Notes: generated by a model not told the origin, from the letters alone. Positions 10,067 through 21,100 are shown, numbered from the stretch's first letter. The stretch: DNA of 64,000 nt from Ascarosepion bandense (GCA_037127315.1 JBBBDQ010001155.1:93501-157500), one strand, 5' to 3'. A program made the numbers and translations.

Positions 10067-10430
10067 ACAAATATGCTCAAATATTTACTTTCAATACAAG
10101 TTTGATATACTTCTTGTTTGTGAAATTATAAGTAGGTAAAGAATGTAAGGCTGTTTTATTGTTACCAGAAATATCCCTTGAAAACATAGTGAATATAATT
10201 CTTTGCTACTGTTAAAAAATGTCAGAGCAACAAAGAACCTATTAAATGATTCACTGAATTTGAGCTGAATTTTATTCTGCGATATTTCTTGCTATTGCTA
10301 TTTTAAGACTTTCAACGAAGATGCACAATTTCAAATGGTTTTCCCAAAAAATAATACTTATTGCTTTCCTATGTGAGCAATTAAAATGTAAAGTCTGTTA
10401 TTGAACACAACATCAGTAGACCCCCAAAGA
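9321..10430. other. No gene seen; microsatellites
   Basis: AT-rich sequence with (TG)n at about 9950-9991 and (TA)n at 10,029-10,060. Open frames here are translations of these tracts. Confidence 0.6.
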
Positions 10431-10439
10431 TATTGGACT

Positions 10440-11862
10440 GTCCTGTCCACATACAATGCTCGAGCAGTATGCAAATAAGGCCAGTATAATTAAACCAATA
10501 AAAGCAGTAATCATGGAACTTTTGAAACAGTTTACACTTACCACTTTGACACTCTACATGGCATTGCTGATAAGATATTTTGTCTAAGACTACAAGAAAT
10601 TATTAACATGCAAAATTTATAACTTTGAATCATAAAGACTAGATCAGCTGTATTTAGAGAAAGAAAATATTGCACTATGGAGAAGGATTTCATGGTCCGC
10701 AGAACAAATCCCATGTCAAAGACCAGATTAACCAACACTGGAACCGGATTCCACTGACAGTGACTGGGGTGATAGTCATTGATTCATGGAACCATTACTA
10801 AGAAATGTGCAAGCAGACGGACCTGACAGTTATACAAAATGAGCTGAGAACAGCATGCAACACTGAGGTGAACAGACTGCTAGTCGACCTGGTGGGAATG
10901 GAGATGTTCACCTCTGCCACAGAAGAACAGCTATTATGACAGATAAGAATCGCCGATGTCAGAGGGCTGCACAAAGAGGTAAATTGACAGAACTTCCACT
11001 CTGTGATGCAGAAAGAGAGTGAATCAATTACACATTTTCTAGCTCACTTACAATCCATAGTCAAAGTTTGCGAGTTTTCAACAACTTGTTCAAACAAAAA
11101 GAAACTGTGGCAGGCAAATAAACTATTCCAGCAACATGGTGGCAAAACTTGCTAATATAGAATATCAGAGAAAGATATTGGAAAAGTGGTCACACCCTCA
11201 CAAATTTAGAGCAGAAGTTTGATGGTCTAGAAATGACAGATAAGTCAAATCCCCCCTCTCTGTGACACCATTCATACCATCACATTAGCCAACATGCATA
11301 GAAAGAATTCAAAAGAAAGAATTCACATCCTGACATTTTGAGGGATTGTAAGGGATGTCTGGCAACCTAGACGGCCTGCTTCAATTATGGGATAATCGGA
11401 CACATAGAGAGAATATGCCGGAAACCAGAAAAGGAGTCCAAAAACAGGTCAACAGCAAGTATGGTAAAAGCAGAATCCCATATGCTCACCACTAAAGGGC
11501 ACATGAGGTGCTCAGCAGAATGGCCTACTAATACAGATAAAGAAAACTGAGGGGTAAAGCCAACCCAACATGACCAATGTCTGTACCTCACTATATTTGG
11601 TGAAGGGGCCTCTAGGTACACCAACATCTCTGGCAATAGAGATAATCTTAATTCCAGAGACCAATTTGGCAGAATTTGGACACATCTCCATCAGAATAAC
11701 TACCTTCTGCACCCAATGCTGTGGTACCAGTGCCAGTAGGTACACCTACAACTTGTTGATCTAGGATGGTGGTTGCACCAAAAAAGAATGACTCACCCAA
11801 GCATACAGTAGCCCTGCAGAAGCTCAATGCTGCTACTATGAAAAAGAACCACCATACACCAT
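10440..11862 (+). pseudogene. Decayed Ty3/gypsy gag and start of pol
   Basis: Plus-strand frames, broken by many stops and shifts, retain gag landmarks: around 10,900-11,060 QIRIADVRGLHKEVN, QNFHS and ESITHFLAHLQS, then CEFSTTCSN. At 11,365-11,410 a degraded zinc knuckle reads CFNYGIIGHIERIC, with Tyr replacing the second Cys. The region beyond probably holds the protease but no DTG is recognisable. It is interrupted at 11,863 by a LINE and continues at 12,609. It belongs to a different gypsy lineage from the element at 1-2875. Confidence 0.7.
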
Positions 11863-12575
11863 TTGCATTTAAGAAGGTTGGGTCACTATGTCGATCCAGG
11901 ATGTTTTTTCCACTTGAATCCATCCTGCATATATAAAAGTCAACCATCCGTCCGTGCATGGATTACTGCTGCCATTTATGGTCAGGTGCCCCTGCCGTTC
12001 TCCTCAGTGTTCTTGACAAGCTCCAAAGGAGAGTCTGTAATGTGATAGATACTGATCTGGCGACTCGACTGCAGCCACTTTCCCATCGTCGAAATGTGGC
12101 CTCCCTCTGTCTCTTCTATAAATACTTTCATGGTTTCTGCTCGGATGAGCTTAAGTCACTGATGCCTCCTCAACAGGTGTTTACCCGTGCAACCAGAATG
12201 GCAACTGGGTCCCACCCATTCACAGTCAGGTTAGCCAAATGCAGGCGACAATTCTACTCCTGCAGCTTCCTCTCTTGCACTTCCCGCCTGTGGAACTCAC
12301 TCCCGTATTCTTGCTTTCCTGACGGCTACAACCTCCAGAAATTTAAATGCAAAGTTAATACTCATCTACTAACCACTGGCCTCTAGCTCTCTCCCCTCCC
12401 ATGTATAACCTTCCCTTACTCTCCACCTATGTATCTGTCATCGCATCTGCTTTCTCAGCTTTCTATTGTTCCCTTCTAACTAGCTTGTACTCCTCACTCT
12501 TTTCTAATTAACCTTTTTACATTTATGTAACCCCCTGCACATCAGTGGCGTTTCTGCCTTGCTCGGGGTGAAATG

Positions 12576-12608
<33 letters not shown>
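11863..12608 (+). mobile_element. Jockey/CR1-like LINE, 5'-truncated, with poly(A)
   Basis: A 3' LINE end inserted into the decayed gypsy element. The open frame at 11,958-12,386 encodes the typical post-RT C-terminus: MDYCCHLWSGAP, LDKLQRRVCNVI, LQPLSHRRNVASL, YKYFHGFCSDEL and RLWNSLPYSCFPDGYNLQ, with a stop at 12,386. The 3' UTR ends in a conserved tail (CCCCTGCACATCAGTGGCG, CTCGGGGTGAAATGATT) and about 28 A residues to 12,608. The tail can fold with CCCC/GGGG outside and a GGCG/CGCC-type hairpin inside. The frame in this part is intact, but RT and endonuclease are missing. Confidence 0.85.
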
Positions 12609-12611
<3 letters not shown>

Positions 12612-13415
12612 GGCATTGTTAATGGTAGCACACACTAAAAGAACTGTCCTGGACACATGAAATGTTGACCATAGTTATCCAACTTCTTTCTCTAGTTGTA
12701 TGGGATGCAGCTACTTTCATCACTGAATTGAGCAGATATTGGTAACTTTGGGCTCCACAGGGATTGCATGTATCAGGACATGCATACACACATAGATATG
12801 ACAATATAACTATTGATAAGGTTCACAAAACCAGATGCTTTGATGACAACATACTCTGGGATGACTCAATAGAAACATCATTCTTATATTATCCATTGAA
12901 GAAAAAATGGCTTTGACATTTCACTTTGCAGAAAAAGAGGTGGATTTTGCCAGGCTCTGGATAACAGAAGATGAGATAAAATCCTCTAAGAAGATAACAG
13001 AAGCAATCATGAACTTCCCCACACCTGAAAAAAATCACTAATGTCAGATTCTGATTTGGTCTGAAGAACCAAGTCTCATATACATTTTCTCAAGCTAAGA
13101 TAATGACCCCCTTCTGGGAACTACTACCAACAAAAGACTGGATATTCTAGTGGGACAGCCTGCTCAATCAAATATTCAATAAATTGAAATGAAGAATTAC
13201 ACAGGAGATTAAGAATGGTATAACAACATTTGAAGTCAACAGGCCCACATGCCTGTCAACATACTTCAGTAAAAACATGGTTAGGATACTTCCTGTTTCA
13301 AAGCACTGCAAATATGCCACTGAAGCAGGACCAATTCTATGCAAAATAGTTTGTAAAACATTTTTGAACAATGGTGAGAAGGTAAAAACATTGTCTGAAT
13401 TTCTGGGATGAGGAT
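12609..13415 (+). pseudogene. Decayed Ty3/gypsy pol (RT end and RNase H)
   Basis: Continuation of the gypsy relic after the LINE. Frames near 12,830-13,280 retain DDNILWDDSIE-like sequence, FHFAEKEVDFA, an ITEDEIK / ITEAIMNFPTP stretch, WFGLKNQVSYTFSQA, MTPFWELL and FEVNRPTCLSTYFSK, which match the thumb/connection and the start of RNase H in gypsy Pol. Stops and frameshifts interrupt it throughout. No integrase or LTR is visible before 13,420. Confidence 0.75.
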
Positions 13416-13689
13416 TTATTATTATTATTTACAATATTCACATACGGACTATTGACTTCAAAAACTAAAAAAAATTGAATTGCTTTATGAAGTTACAGAA
13501 ATAGTAGAAATTAATAAAAAGGTTAAAATAGACCACCACACAAAAAATAAATCTATTTCCAACCCAGCAAAGCAAATGTGTACTGACAAAGGGAACGTTT
13601 GTCTTTACTTACCAAATAGAAACCCATTTGAAAACAGATGCATAAATACCCACTTAAGAGTTGCAAAGAGTTATTTGTTGCTACTGGAG

Positions 13690-14330
13690 CTCCCAAAAAG
13701 TAAAATCACACAATGGCACATCTTAGATACATTCATCAAATTCATTGTTTGTCTTACCTTGAAGCTGAACAACTCACTAAATGTGTTTCCTGGGCTGAAA
13801 AGTATTTAAGATTAGATTTTCAGTGTGTGTTATTCATGAAGAAGTGCAATGCTGTGACAGATGATCTCAACAGCTGTCAAATAGGGTTTTGCCTGAAAGA
13901 TAACCCAAAGCCTCTTGAACTAAAGTGTCATCAAGGAGGTGGAGGTATAGCATTTTAGGGAGGGATTATTAGGCAATGAGCTGGTTGGATTTTGGAGAGT
14001 TGTTGATGGTATCCAAATGAATTCTTAAGGACTCAGCCTTTAGCCATGGCTCAAGATAAAGACAGTAGCATTCAAATAGAGAAATCATTTTTATATAACA
14101 CTGTTCCAAACTGCTATTGTAACTATTGTATACTTACATTAAGGTCAAAAAATGATTCCATCATAAAAGCAAAAAGGGATATTTTTATGAAAGCAGTAAA
14201 TAATTTTTATCTAAAATGAAATTCAGGAAGTGGTTTGTGAAGCCATTGTTCCAAAAGAAATTCTGAAGATAATGCTTTCTCTGGACACTGGGCTGCTTGA
14301 AATTAGAAATTATATCTAAACTTATTTATA
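13690..14330 (+). pseudogene. Tc1/mariner-family transposase relic, DDE half
   Basis: Plus-strand frames show WAEKYLRLDFQCVLF (the stretch that normally leads to the first catalytic Asp), then FCLKDNPKPLELK, CHQGGGGI, and further on NELVGFWRVVDG and the C-terminal KRDIFMKAVNNFY. The usual F-x-DE catalytic site is replaced by FMKKC, and stops follow GGGI, so this is dead. The helix-turn-helix half is not recognisable. The relic abuts repeat X at 14,331. Confidence 0.65.
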
Positions 14331-14340
14331 AATGGAACTT

Positions 14341-14388
<48 letters not shown>

Positions 14389-14968
14389 CTATAGACTCCA
14401 AAATGGCTGAACCAATTTTCTTGAAAATTTATACAGTTGTACTATAAGCGTCTGCGAGTGTTCTTAGCTAGGTTTTGTGTCAAGGTACCCCTGATAAATG
14501 TCAAAAATCGATAACCAAAAAAAATCAGGTTATAGAAGGAGTGGTCCGATTTTAATCAAATTTGATACACTCATAGACAAAGACATAAGAAACAATATTC
14601 AGAAGTTTCAAGGTTGCAGTTCTTACAATTGTGCAGAAAATCGATAATATATATATATATAAAAGACAAGATGTTTGTGTGTGTTTGTTTATCTGCCTGT
14701 ATTTCTGTACTTTTTTCAGCCCTTTTATTTTAGTTTTTGCTTTGGGTTTGGCTCTTAGTAGGTAAAATTGTAGTTCTTAGTCTCAGCCATGATACCATTT
14801 ACTCAGAGGACTTATTTAGCCTTCAAAATTCAGTTTATGACGAAAAAAACTTATTTGATATCGATACGAGGAAATGAAAATTTGACTTACATCCATTCAT
14901 TTTTCTTTCGGTCTATGGTTTTGCTTTAACTGGAAACAATTATTGCTTTTTAGTCTTTTGTGATTTAC
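14331..14968 (-). repeat. Dispersed repeat X, reverse copy
   Basis: Reverse complement of the X copies at 6958 and 37,225. From the left it shows ATTTATAAATGGAACTTTG, (TG)n (14,344-14,386), the GTTACCTATAGACTCC and CCAATTTTCTTG blocks, the ATCGATAAT/(TA)n junction, and ACTTATTTAGCCTTC. It stops near ATTGCTTTTTAGTCTTTT, missing about 80 bp at the ACTAGCAG end. Confidence 0.85.
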
Positions 14969-15520
14969 TAAATATAACTTAGATGTTGAACAAGGCCACA
15001 GGTATGGAGCACTCACTGAGGATTAAACTCCTGTATATGATCTAGAGAAACAAGAATGTTAACTAATACATCATGTTGAAATTTCCAAAATACTGTGTTA
15101 TTTGAGTCAATTTGTAATACTCTACCTTGTATGTTATTCCTTGGAATAGATGCTTGTCTGTTTTATTGTTGTCATACTTTTATTATGGTCCTGTCATGTC
15201 AAATTGGTTCATTTGAATGGTTCAGAAATGTACATTTTGTATCTTCTAGCATGAATGAAATTCTACATTTTCATATGATGGTAAATTCTTTGATATTCTA
15301 TATAAACATGTAACAACCAATATTTGACCAAAATATTCTGTAACTCTAGATCCATTTGTTTCATAAATATATCACTTTTTTGATTTGCATAAACTGTAGA
15401 AACACAATGTTGTAAGTATCCTGAAATAAAGACAACAGATTTTATAAAACTTGTTGTCACCTGATACCAGAATAATTAACATAAGATACGATAAATGATA
15501 ATAATAATAATAATGAAAAT
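14969..15520. other. No gene seen
   Basis: Unique-looking AT-rich sequence. Short open frames on both strands show no recognisable motif, and a short (TAA)n tract lies near 15,497. Confidence 0.5.
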
Positions 15521-15523
15521 AAT

Positions 15524-15764
15524 CAGTCAAGTGCCATACATGATACACGGTTGGGAGATCATCTCTTGAAAAAGACATGACTGACTGGGCTGAAGATTTT
15601 CCCACAGTAGGTTGCCATTACTTTATGCAGTAGACTGGTTGGCAACCAAGGCTATAGAACCCAATCTATCCTGTTATTTAACCTATAGCTGGAGGGAGAA
15701 GTGACAGATTAATACCTTTCCTAAGTGAATGCAATAAATTCAACTTATGCGCAAATACCCTTGT
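15524..15764 (-). mobile_element. tRNA-derived SINE-C, rearranged copy
   Basis: Carries the 3' tail (CAGTCAAGTGCCATAC), the diverged hairpin, and the body blocks GTAGGTTGCCATTAC, AGACTGGTTGGC and CTGTTATTTAACC of the SINE-C family. The tRNA-like head is missing. The last 25 bases (ACTTATGCGCAAATACCC) are in inverted orientation relative to the rest, indicating a rearrangement or template switch. Confidence 0.8.
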
Positions 15765-16736
15765 GAAAATAATACACATCTATTATAAGAAAGAAATATT
15801 TTACTGCTAATCGAATATTAATTATTGCAATTCTCATGAAATAGAATACAAAATGTAATATTCGAAAATTCCTCAAAATATTCCTTGTTTCCGTTTCTCA
15901 CTATAAAATTTAAAACGGATATAAAATCATTGAGTTTCTTTTTTGTTTATTCTAGTGCATTTTTATGCGATGTATCAACTATAAAAATTATAAAGTCATT
16001 TTATCTTTCAGAAAAGAAGACATAAAACTGTACAAAATCAAAAGTGTGAGATTTTATATTTATGACTTGAACTAAAACTGTTGACAGTCCAATTCATCTT
16101 AATAACCAGCAGGTTCTTGAGAAATTAAAAATTTTGCAATTCTAAAAGTGAACAGAAAGTCTTTCAAATATTTTACTATAACATAAAAGAAAAAGATTCT
16201 TTTATTCACAATTTCATAAAATGACTTTGCCATTCTAAATTTATGCTGTTTAGATGAAAGTAGCATTTCCTTCATTTCTAAAAACAGATAAAAACATTAA
16301 TTTGAAAATGTTTCCTTTTAATGCTTGAACATTCATTGCAAGTCAACCCATTTACATTAAAAATTGTGAATCTCCAGCATTTCTAACTGGAGAACATAAT
16401 ATTGCCAATGAATCTTACAAGATGAATTCAAAATGCTGAATGTTTGAATTTCAACCCAATTTATTGTCATTGGATTCAGCAGATAGACATTTCCTGTGTC
16501 CCTCCATGGAGAGATGGAGACTAAAGCAATTGTTTATGTGTTTGGAAGATAAGTCACACTTGATAAGAGAATATCAACATTTCTAAGAAATTAATGGATT
16601 TTTATTTTTAATCTGATATTATTATTATTATTAAAATATTATCTAAGTGAATGCACATGTTTGAGTAGACATCCTGTCTTTTTTTCTTTTTGGTAAATAG
16701 TGTGAGTTATATTTAGCAGCTTGTATATTCAAGAAT
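15765..16736. other. No gene seen
   Basis: AT-rich unique-looking sequence without recognisable coding, RNA or repeat structure apart from a short (TTA)n near 16,620. Confidence 0.5.
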
Positions 16737-17008
16737 GTCTACAGCTATATCATGTTGAATACACTGGTTCCTGTCCAATCACCGAAGTTAAGCAACAACG
16801 AGCCTGGTCAGGACTTAATGGGTGACCATTTGGGAATACCAGGTGCTGTAAACGCAAGGACCAAGAATGGTCCACCAGTCCTCCAGGTTTGGGGGTTGGA
16901 TGCAGGGCTAACAACCCGACCCTGTAAAAAACAGCTTGTTACAGAAACAGCAACCAAAAGCTACTGCCCTATGCACCATGTGGGTGTGATGGATAAATGA
17001 TGATGATG
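16737..17008 (+). mobile_element. 5S-rRNA-derived SINE with target-site duplication
   Basis: The first 119 bases align along their length to a metazoan 5S rRNA gene, including the internal promoter: the A-box segment GAAGTTAAGCAACAACGAGC and the C-box segment GGGTGACCATTTGGGAATAC. A non-5S tail of about 150 bp follows (GGGCTAACAACCCGACCC, ACAGCTTGTTACAGAAAC), ending in (TGA)n. The unit is flanked by a perfect 12-bp duplication, ATATTCAAGAAT, at 16,725-16,736 and 17,009-17,020, which shows LINE-mediated retroposition. Substitutions in the 5S part (for example the terminal CTGTAAACG) indicate a retroposed copy rather than a functional 5S gene. Transcription would be by Pol III. Confidence 0.85.
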
Positions 17009-17020
17009 ATATTCAAGAAT

Positions 17021-17520
17021 CTTAAAAAAACCATCTGGCAGTGTCCATTTTCCTTCCAGGGGAATCAGCTCAAAACACGAATGTCCATCAAAATATAATA
17101 GTTAAACTTATAAGGGAGAGACACAAATGTAACATGTAAATTTGTTACATGTAAATGTAACAAATGTAACTTGGTATAAATCAGAATGCAAAAAATAAGT
17201 ATCTGAGTCACTTTCACACTTTTTATACACTGTATTGTGTGACAGAGAATGCTGAAGTGGAATCTCTATCCACTCATGTCAACACTACATTCAGGTTATA
17301 AATAATTTAAGTTCAAGCATGGAACAGACTGTCGCCACTACATTTTGACATTAGTGTTTACACTTCTTATCTGATTGAGCACTTTGGAAGAATGGGAGAC
17401 TTTGAAAAAACAGTAGCTACTCTGGCATCTATGCATCGTTCATTCAGCAATGAATTAGAACACTCTCAGCTATTGGGCATGTATAATGATAATATACACG
17501 CTAAAAAGTTTGCCTCCTTT
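17021..17520. other. No gene; partial family D terminal repeat
   Basis: At about 17,312-17,365 the block AAGCATGGAACAGACTGTCG then CCACTACATTTTGACATT matches the 3' half of family D hammerhead repeats (stem III, GUC cleavage site and downstream arm) without the CUGAUGA half. A GATTGAGCACTTT motif follows at 17,376. Nothing else was recognised. Confidence 0.5.
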
Positions 17521-17524
17521 GACC

Positions 17525-17690
17525 GAGCGCCCATAGCTCAGAAGTAGAATGGCTGACTGATGCCAATTCAGTCGGGTTTCAATCCTGGGTAAAAAGCAAT
17601 CGGCTGTCTAATTGAACTGATGAGCTGTGATACAGCAAAACAGATCTGTCTGCGGATATATATATCTGTATCACAGCTCATCAGTATGGT
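17525..17690 (+). mobile_element. tRNA-SINE with embedded hammerhead-like motif (family H, fullest head)
   Basis: A tRNA-like head with A box (TAGCTCAGAAGTAGA, from 17,534) and B box (GGTTTCAATCC, 17,575-17,585) is followed, 31 nt later, by CTGATGA (17,617-17,623), the hairpin GCTG-TGATA-CAGC, AAAA in place of GAAA, stem III ACAG/CTGT, and C17650 at the cleavage position (GUC). Stem I is disrupted. A reverse fragment of the same core (CTGATGAGCTGTGATACAG on the minus strand, 17,684-17,666) lies just downstream, making an inverted pair. The same architecture recurs at 57,744 and 60,272. Confidence 0.7.
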
Positions 17691-17783
17691 TAGAGTATAT
17701 ATATATATATATATATATATATTCTATCCCAGATTTTGACCACTTTTCCTCTTTAAATATAGCATGACTTAAAACTCTTTTAT

Positions 17784-17815
<32 letters not shown>

Positions 17816-17817
17816 CA

Positions 17818-18037
17818 TCCTGCAGTAGGTTGCCATTACTTTCTGCAGTAGACTGGTTGTGAGCCAAAGCTATAGAATCCAATCTGTCCTGTTATTTAAC
17901 CCATGACTGGAGGGAAGAGACAGATTAATACCTTTCCCAAATGTATTTGTGCATAAGTGAATGCAAGATATTCAACTGGAATTCAAACTCGGCTCCCCAA
18001 TTTCTCATTCTGAGCCAATATCCACTGTACCACAATG
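17818..18037 (-). mobile_element. tRNA-derived SINE-C, 3'-truncated
   Basis: Minus-strand copy. The tRNA-like head lies at the right end (reverse of CATTGTGGTACAGTGGATAT and of GAGCCGAGTTTGAATTCC, the A and B boxes). The body extends to CTGCAGTAGGTTGCC at 17,820 and lacks the hairpin tail. It is inserted beside (TA)n. Confidence 0.85.
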
Positions 18038-18114
18038 CATATCCATATATGTAGGAATTACTTTATTCCAAAAATAAATTATTAATAGTGGTCTATGGTT
18101 GGTCTACAACCAAA

Positions 18115-20745
18115 AACTTCTTCAATGTATAAATTTGTGAATTTTTTTCACTGCAAATATAATTGCTAATGCCTCTTTTTTGATCTGGCTGTCATTTTTT
18201 TCTGCTTGTAGTAGCAAACGTGAAGCATGTGCAATGGTTTTCATATTACTGTCATCAACATTGTGTAACATTACTGCTCCTATACTGCAATTGCTAGCAT
18301 ATGAAGCCACTACAATTTCTGCTTTTGGATTGTAGTGCTCGAATGATATGCCTGATTTAGTATACTTTTTATTTCTTTGAAAGTCTTATCAATCCATTAT
18401 CACTTTACACCTTTTGTAAGTAAATTGCTCAGTGAATCTATCAAATTCTGCATATTCGGTACATAAATTTGATAATAGTTTGCTAGTCCCAGGAATGCTT
18501 GTAACTGAGTAAAATTTGCTGGGAAAAGCATATCCTTAATTACACTTGCACTTGACCATGAATTATCTGGCTGATGACTATTTTGTTGATGATTTGTCCT
18601 TGGTACTTGATTTTGTGTTGTGGTGCAGTGGATATCGGCTTGGAACGAGAAATCGGGGAGCTAAGTTCAAATTCCAGCTGAATTCATTGCATTCACTTAT
18701 GCACAAATATCCCTTGGGAAAGGTATTAATCCATCTATTTCTTCTAGTTATGGGTTAAATAACAGGACAGATTGGGTTCTATAGCCTTCGTCGGCAACCA
18801 GTCTACCACAGAAAGCAATGGCAACCTACTGTGGGATAATCTTTTGCCCAGTCAGTTATGTCTCGTTCAAGACATGATCGCCCAAGCGTGTATCACGTAT
18901 GGCACTTAACTGACTGACTGGATTTATAGCAAAAACAATTTGCACTTTTCCTCGATAAGTTTGAACCCATACTCTTGTATTTTTCAAAAACTGTTTTCAC
19001 ATGCCCGATATGTTGGTACTTACATACACTTTTAATTAATATATTATCCAGATAAGCAACTGCAAAATTGCAATCTGTCAGCATTTTATCGATAGCTTGT
19101 TGAAATATAGCTGGAGTTACTCTTATATCAAAAGGAAGTTAGTTGAATTTATACAATTCTTTGTCTGTATTTATAGTTGTTAACTCTGAACATTCATTTT
19201 CAAACTGTATTTGTAAATGCACTTAAGAAAGATCTAGCTTTGAAAAGATTTTTCCGCTGTTTAACTTTGAAAATATTTTCTCAGGACTTGGTAATGGGGT
19301 CCTAAGCACTTGTTGAGAATTCAGCACAAAAAAAAATGTATTTTTTCTTTATATGCATTATTGTTGCTGCCCATTTTGAATAATCAATTTTTTTCAATTA
19401 CACCCATTTTTCTCAAGTCTATGTAATTCTTTGTTGACTTGATCTAATGCTGCAAATGTTCTCTTTTAATTCTGGTGTTGAACCATTTTTACTTAAAGGT
19501 TTGCTGTGAATTTGAAACACTGACTCAACTCATTTAACAAAACACCCAGAAAATTTTCTTTTTCAATTTTTCTCTTAAATTTTCACTCAGTTTTTTTTAA
19601 ATTGGTTGCCTGTCTACTTACATTTTTGCAATAAACATTTATAAGGCAAATCTCAAAGCTCAAATAATTCCTTTTAGTCAGAGCCAAATAGGTTCGTAGT
19701 ATTTTTTTAACAGATAAGCCTTAGCTTTTACACACTTATTATGGAATGAGGTATTACAAATCATTTTGCCAACAATATTTAATTCCTCACCTGAGAGACT
19801 ATTCATGACTCCAATATCCTTCTTAAAATAGGCTTTCTGATTTCTTTCCAAGAGGATTTGTTAAAGATTGTGATATTGCTATCAGTGTCTAGTTGCATTT
19901 TCCCATTCATCTTATTAATTTACATATTCACAAATTTTCTTTAATTTTCTATGATTATTTTTTCTGGTACAATGCTGTGTATAAATTTTCACCTGTGAGA
20001 AATTTATCAGGGTTTAGTTATACAGTGTGACTTTATATATCCTACTTTATCATACTTGTAGCATTTTAAATTCTTAAAGGGACAGTCATCTCTGAGATTT
20101 AACCTTTCACATCTGAAACAAGAATTAATTTCTTTTTTTGTATATTTTACTTTTGTTTGTATGTATGTACATTCTTTTTCCTCAATTTCTTCAAATTTTC
20201 AAATTTTCAAATTTTCTTCAGATTTGGATTCTCTGACATTCATCTGATATTTCTTACAGTGTAAGTTTATTATTCCATTCAAGTTTTGTTTGAATTTTTT
20301 CCAGTGTTTTTGCATCTTTGCTTCAATGAAAATTAGCTCTTTAAAATATCAGGATTCATTTCATCTAATCTTAATCTTTGATATTCCCTGTTAGTGATTC
20401 CAGCATATATGACAAAACCTTGCCCTCTTTTCTCATCTGATTTATAAACTTCTAATGAATATTAAATAAACAGCTTTAGCCCCTACAATTTTTGTCAGAA
20501 TATTTACTGTTTCTTGAAAATAAAGTTCTCCTCTTGTTTTTGGTAGTACAAAATTACAGTATTGTCCACGTTCTATTGGTGCTAACTTCCTCAACAAAAG
20601 TCTCATTTTTTTTCTTGTCTTAAAAGTCACTGCATTCTTCTCTGATTTGTTCATATCTTTGAAAATAAGCAGAAAATGTAATTCCATCATCTGGATTGTA
20701 AGTAAACATAATGTCAACACCCAGTCTGTTTCATACTTATGTCTA
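18115..20745 (-). pseudogene. Decayed Ty3/gypsy element (gag to RNase H)
   Basis: Read from right to left. Gag at 20,640-20,450 has KDMNKSEKNAV, LLLRKLAPIERGQYCNFVLP and ETVNILTKIVGAK. Nucleocapsid at about 20,130-20,040 has CFRCE and CYKYDKVGYIKSHC, with one Cys lost. RT near 19,130-18,900 has VTPAIFQQAIDKML and FAVAYLDNILIK, where the YxDD site reads YLDN. RNase H at 18,310-18,122 has SIGAVMLHNVDDS and EKNDSQIKKEALAIIFAVKK. Stops and shifts occur throughout and no LTRs were identified. A SINE-C copy interrupts it at 18,615-18,920. The gag style differs from both other gypsy families in the window. Confidence 0.8.
18615..18920 (+). mobile_element. tRNA-derived SINE-C, full length
   Basis: Reference-quality copy of about 306 bp. 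The head has A box TGGTGCAGTGG and B box AGTTCAAATTCC. The body includes GGGTTAAATAACAGGACAG and TCTACCACAGAAAGCAATGG. The 3' part has CAGTCAG, a hairpin (ATGTCTCG..AAGACAT, loop diverged here) and the (ACTG)n tail. It is inserted into the gypsy relic. Confidence 0.92.
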
Positions 20746-20820
20746 ATCATCAGGCCAATAAGCCATTATAATAATGATGGCCTGACAATAGTGTATAAGC
20801 ATAAAACAGACTGTCACCAC
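20712..20820. ncRNA. Inverted pair of hammerhead-like motifs (family D)
   Basis: On the minus strand CTGATGA (20,753-20,747) and GAAA (20,732-20,729) flank a decayed stem II; the cleavage side reads CTGGG instead of CTGTC. On the plus strand, starting at GGCCTGACAA (20,780), stem II is TAGTGTATAAGCAT, GAAA reads AAAA, and stem III ACA-GAC-TGT is followed by C20815 (GUC). Stem I arms GGC/GCC-type are visible on both sides. Combining the two arms suggests an ancestral complete type I hammerhead (stem II GTGC-ATAA-GCAC); neither copy is intact. Confidence 0.5.
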
Positions 20821-20903
20821 TCAATGTTGACTACTATATTTATATTTATATTTACTTATGCTCCATGGCTGATATTGAACACTTTAAGCATCAAAGTATA
20901 TTT

Positions 20904-20907
<4 letters not shown>

Positions 20908-20942
<35 letters not shown>

Positions 20943-21100
20943 TATGGCCTGCTCAGCACAGTTGTGGTAATTCACAGGTGGGCTCTGTGAGTGTTGAACA
21001 AATACAAATGTGCCTGAGCAGGCGTCTGCAACAGGGATTAACTAGCTGCCTTAGTAGACAGGCATCCTTGGATACAAGTGGCCTGCCACATATATATATA
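20908..21100. repeat. (TA)n flanking a GGCCTG-bounded segment
   Basis: TA tracts at 20,908-20,938 and 21,090-21,108 bracket about 150 bp that starts ATGGCCTGCTCAGCACAG and ends GTGGCCTGCCACAT. I cannot classify the segment. Confidence 0.4.

Noticed and set aside
16737..16855. Functional 5S rRNA gene
   Set aside because: Target duplication, attached tail and many substitutions in paired regions show a retroposed copy.
17525..17590. Functional tRNA gene
   Set aside because: A and B boxes are present, but D-arm and anticodon-arm pairing are broken and the unit continues into a hammerhead; it is a SINE head.
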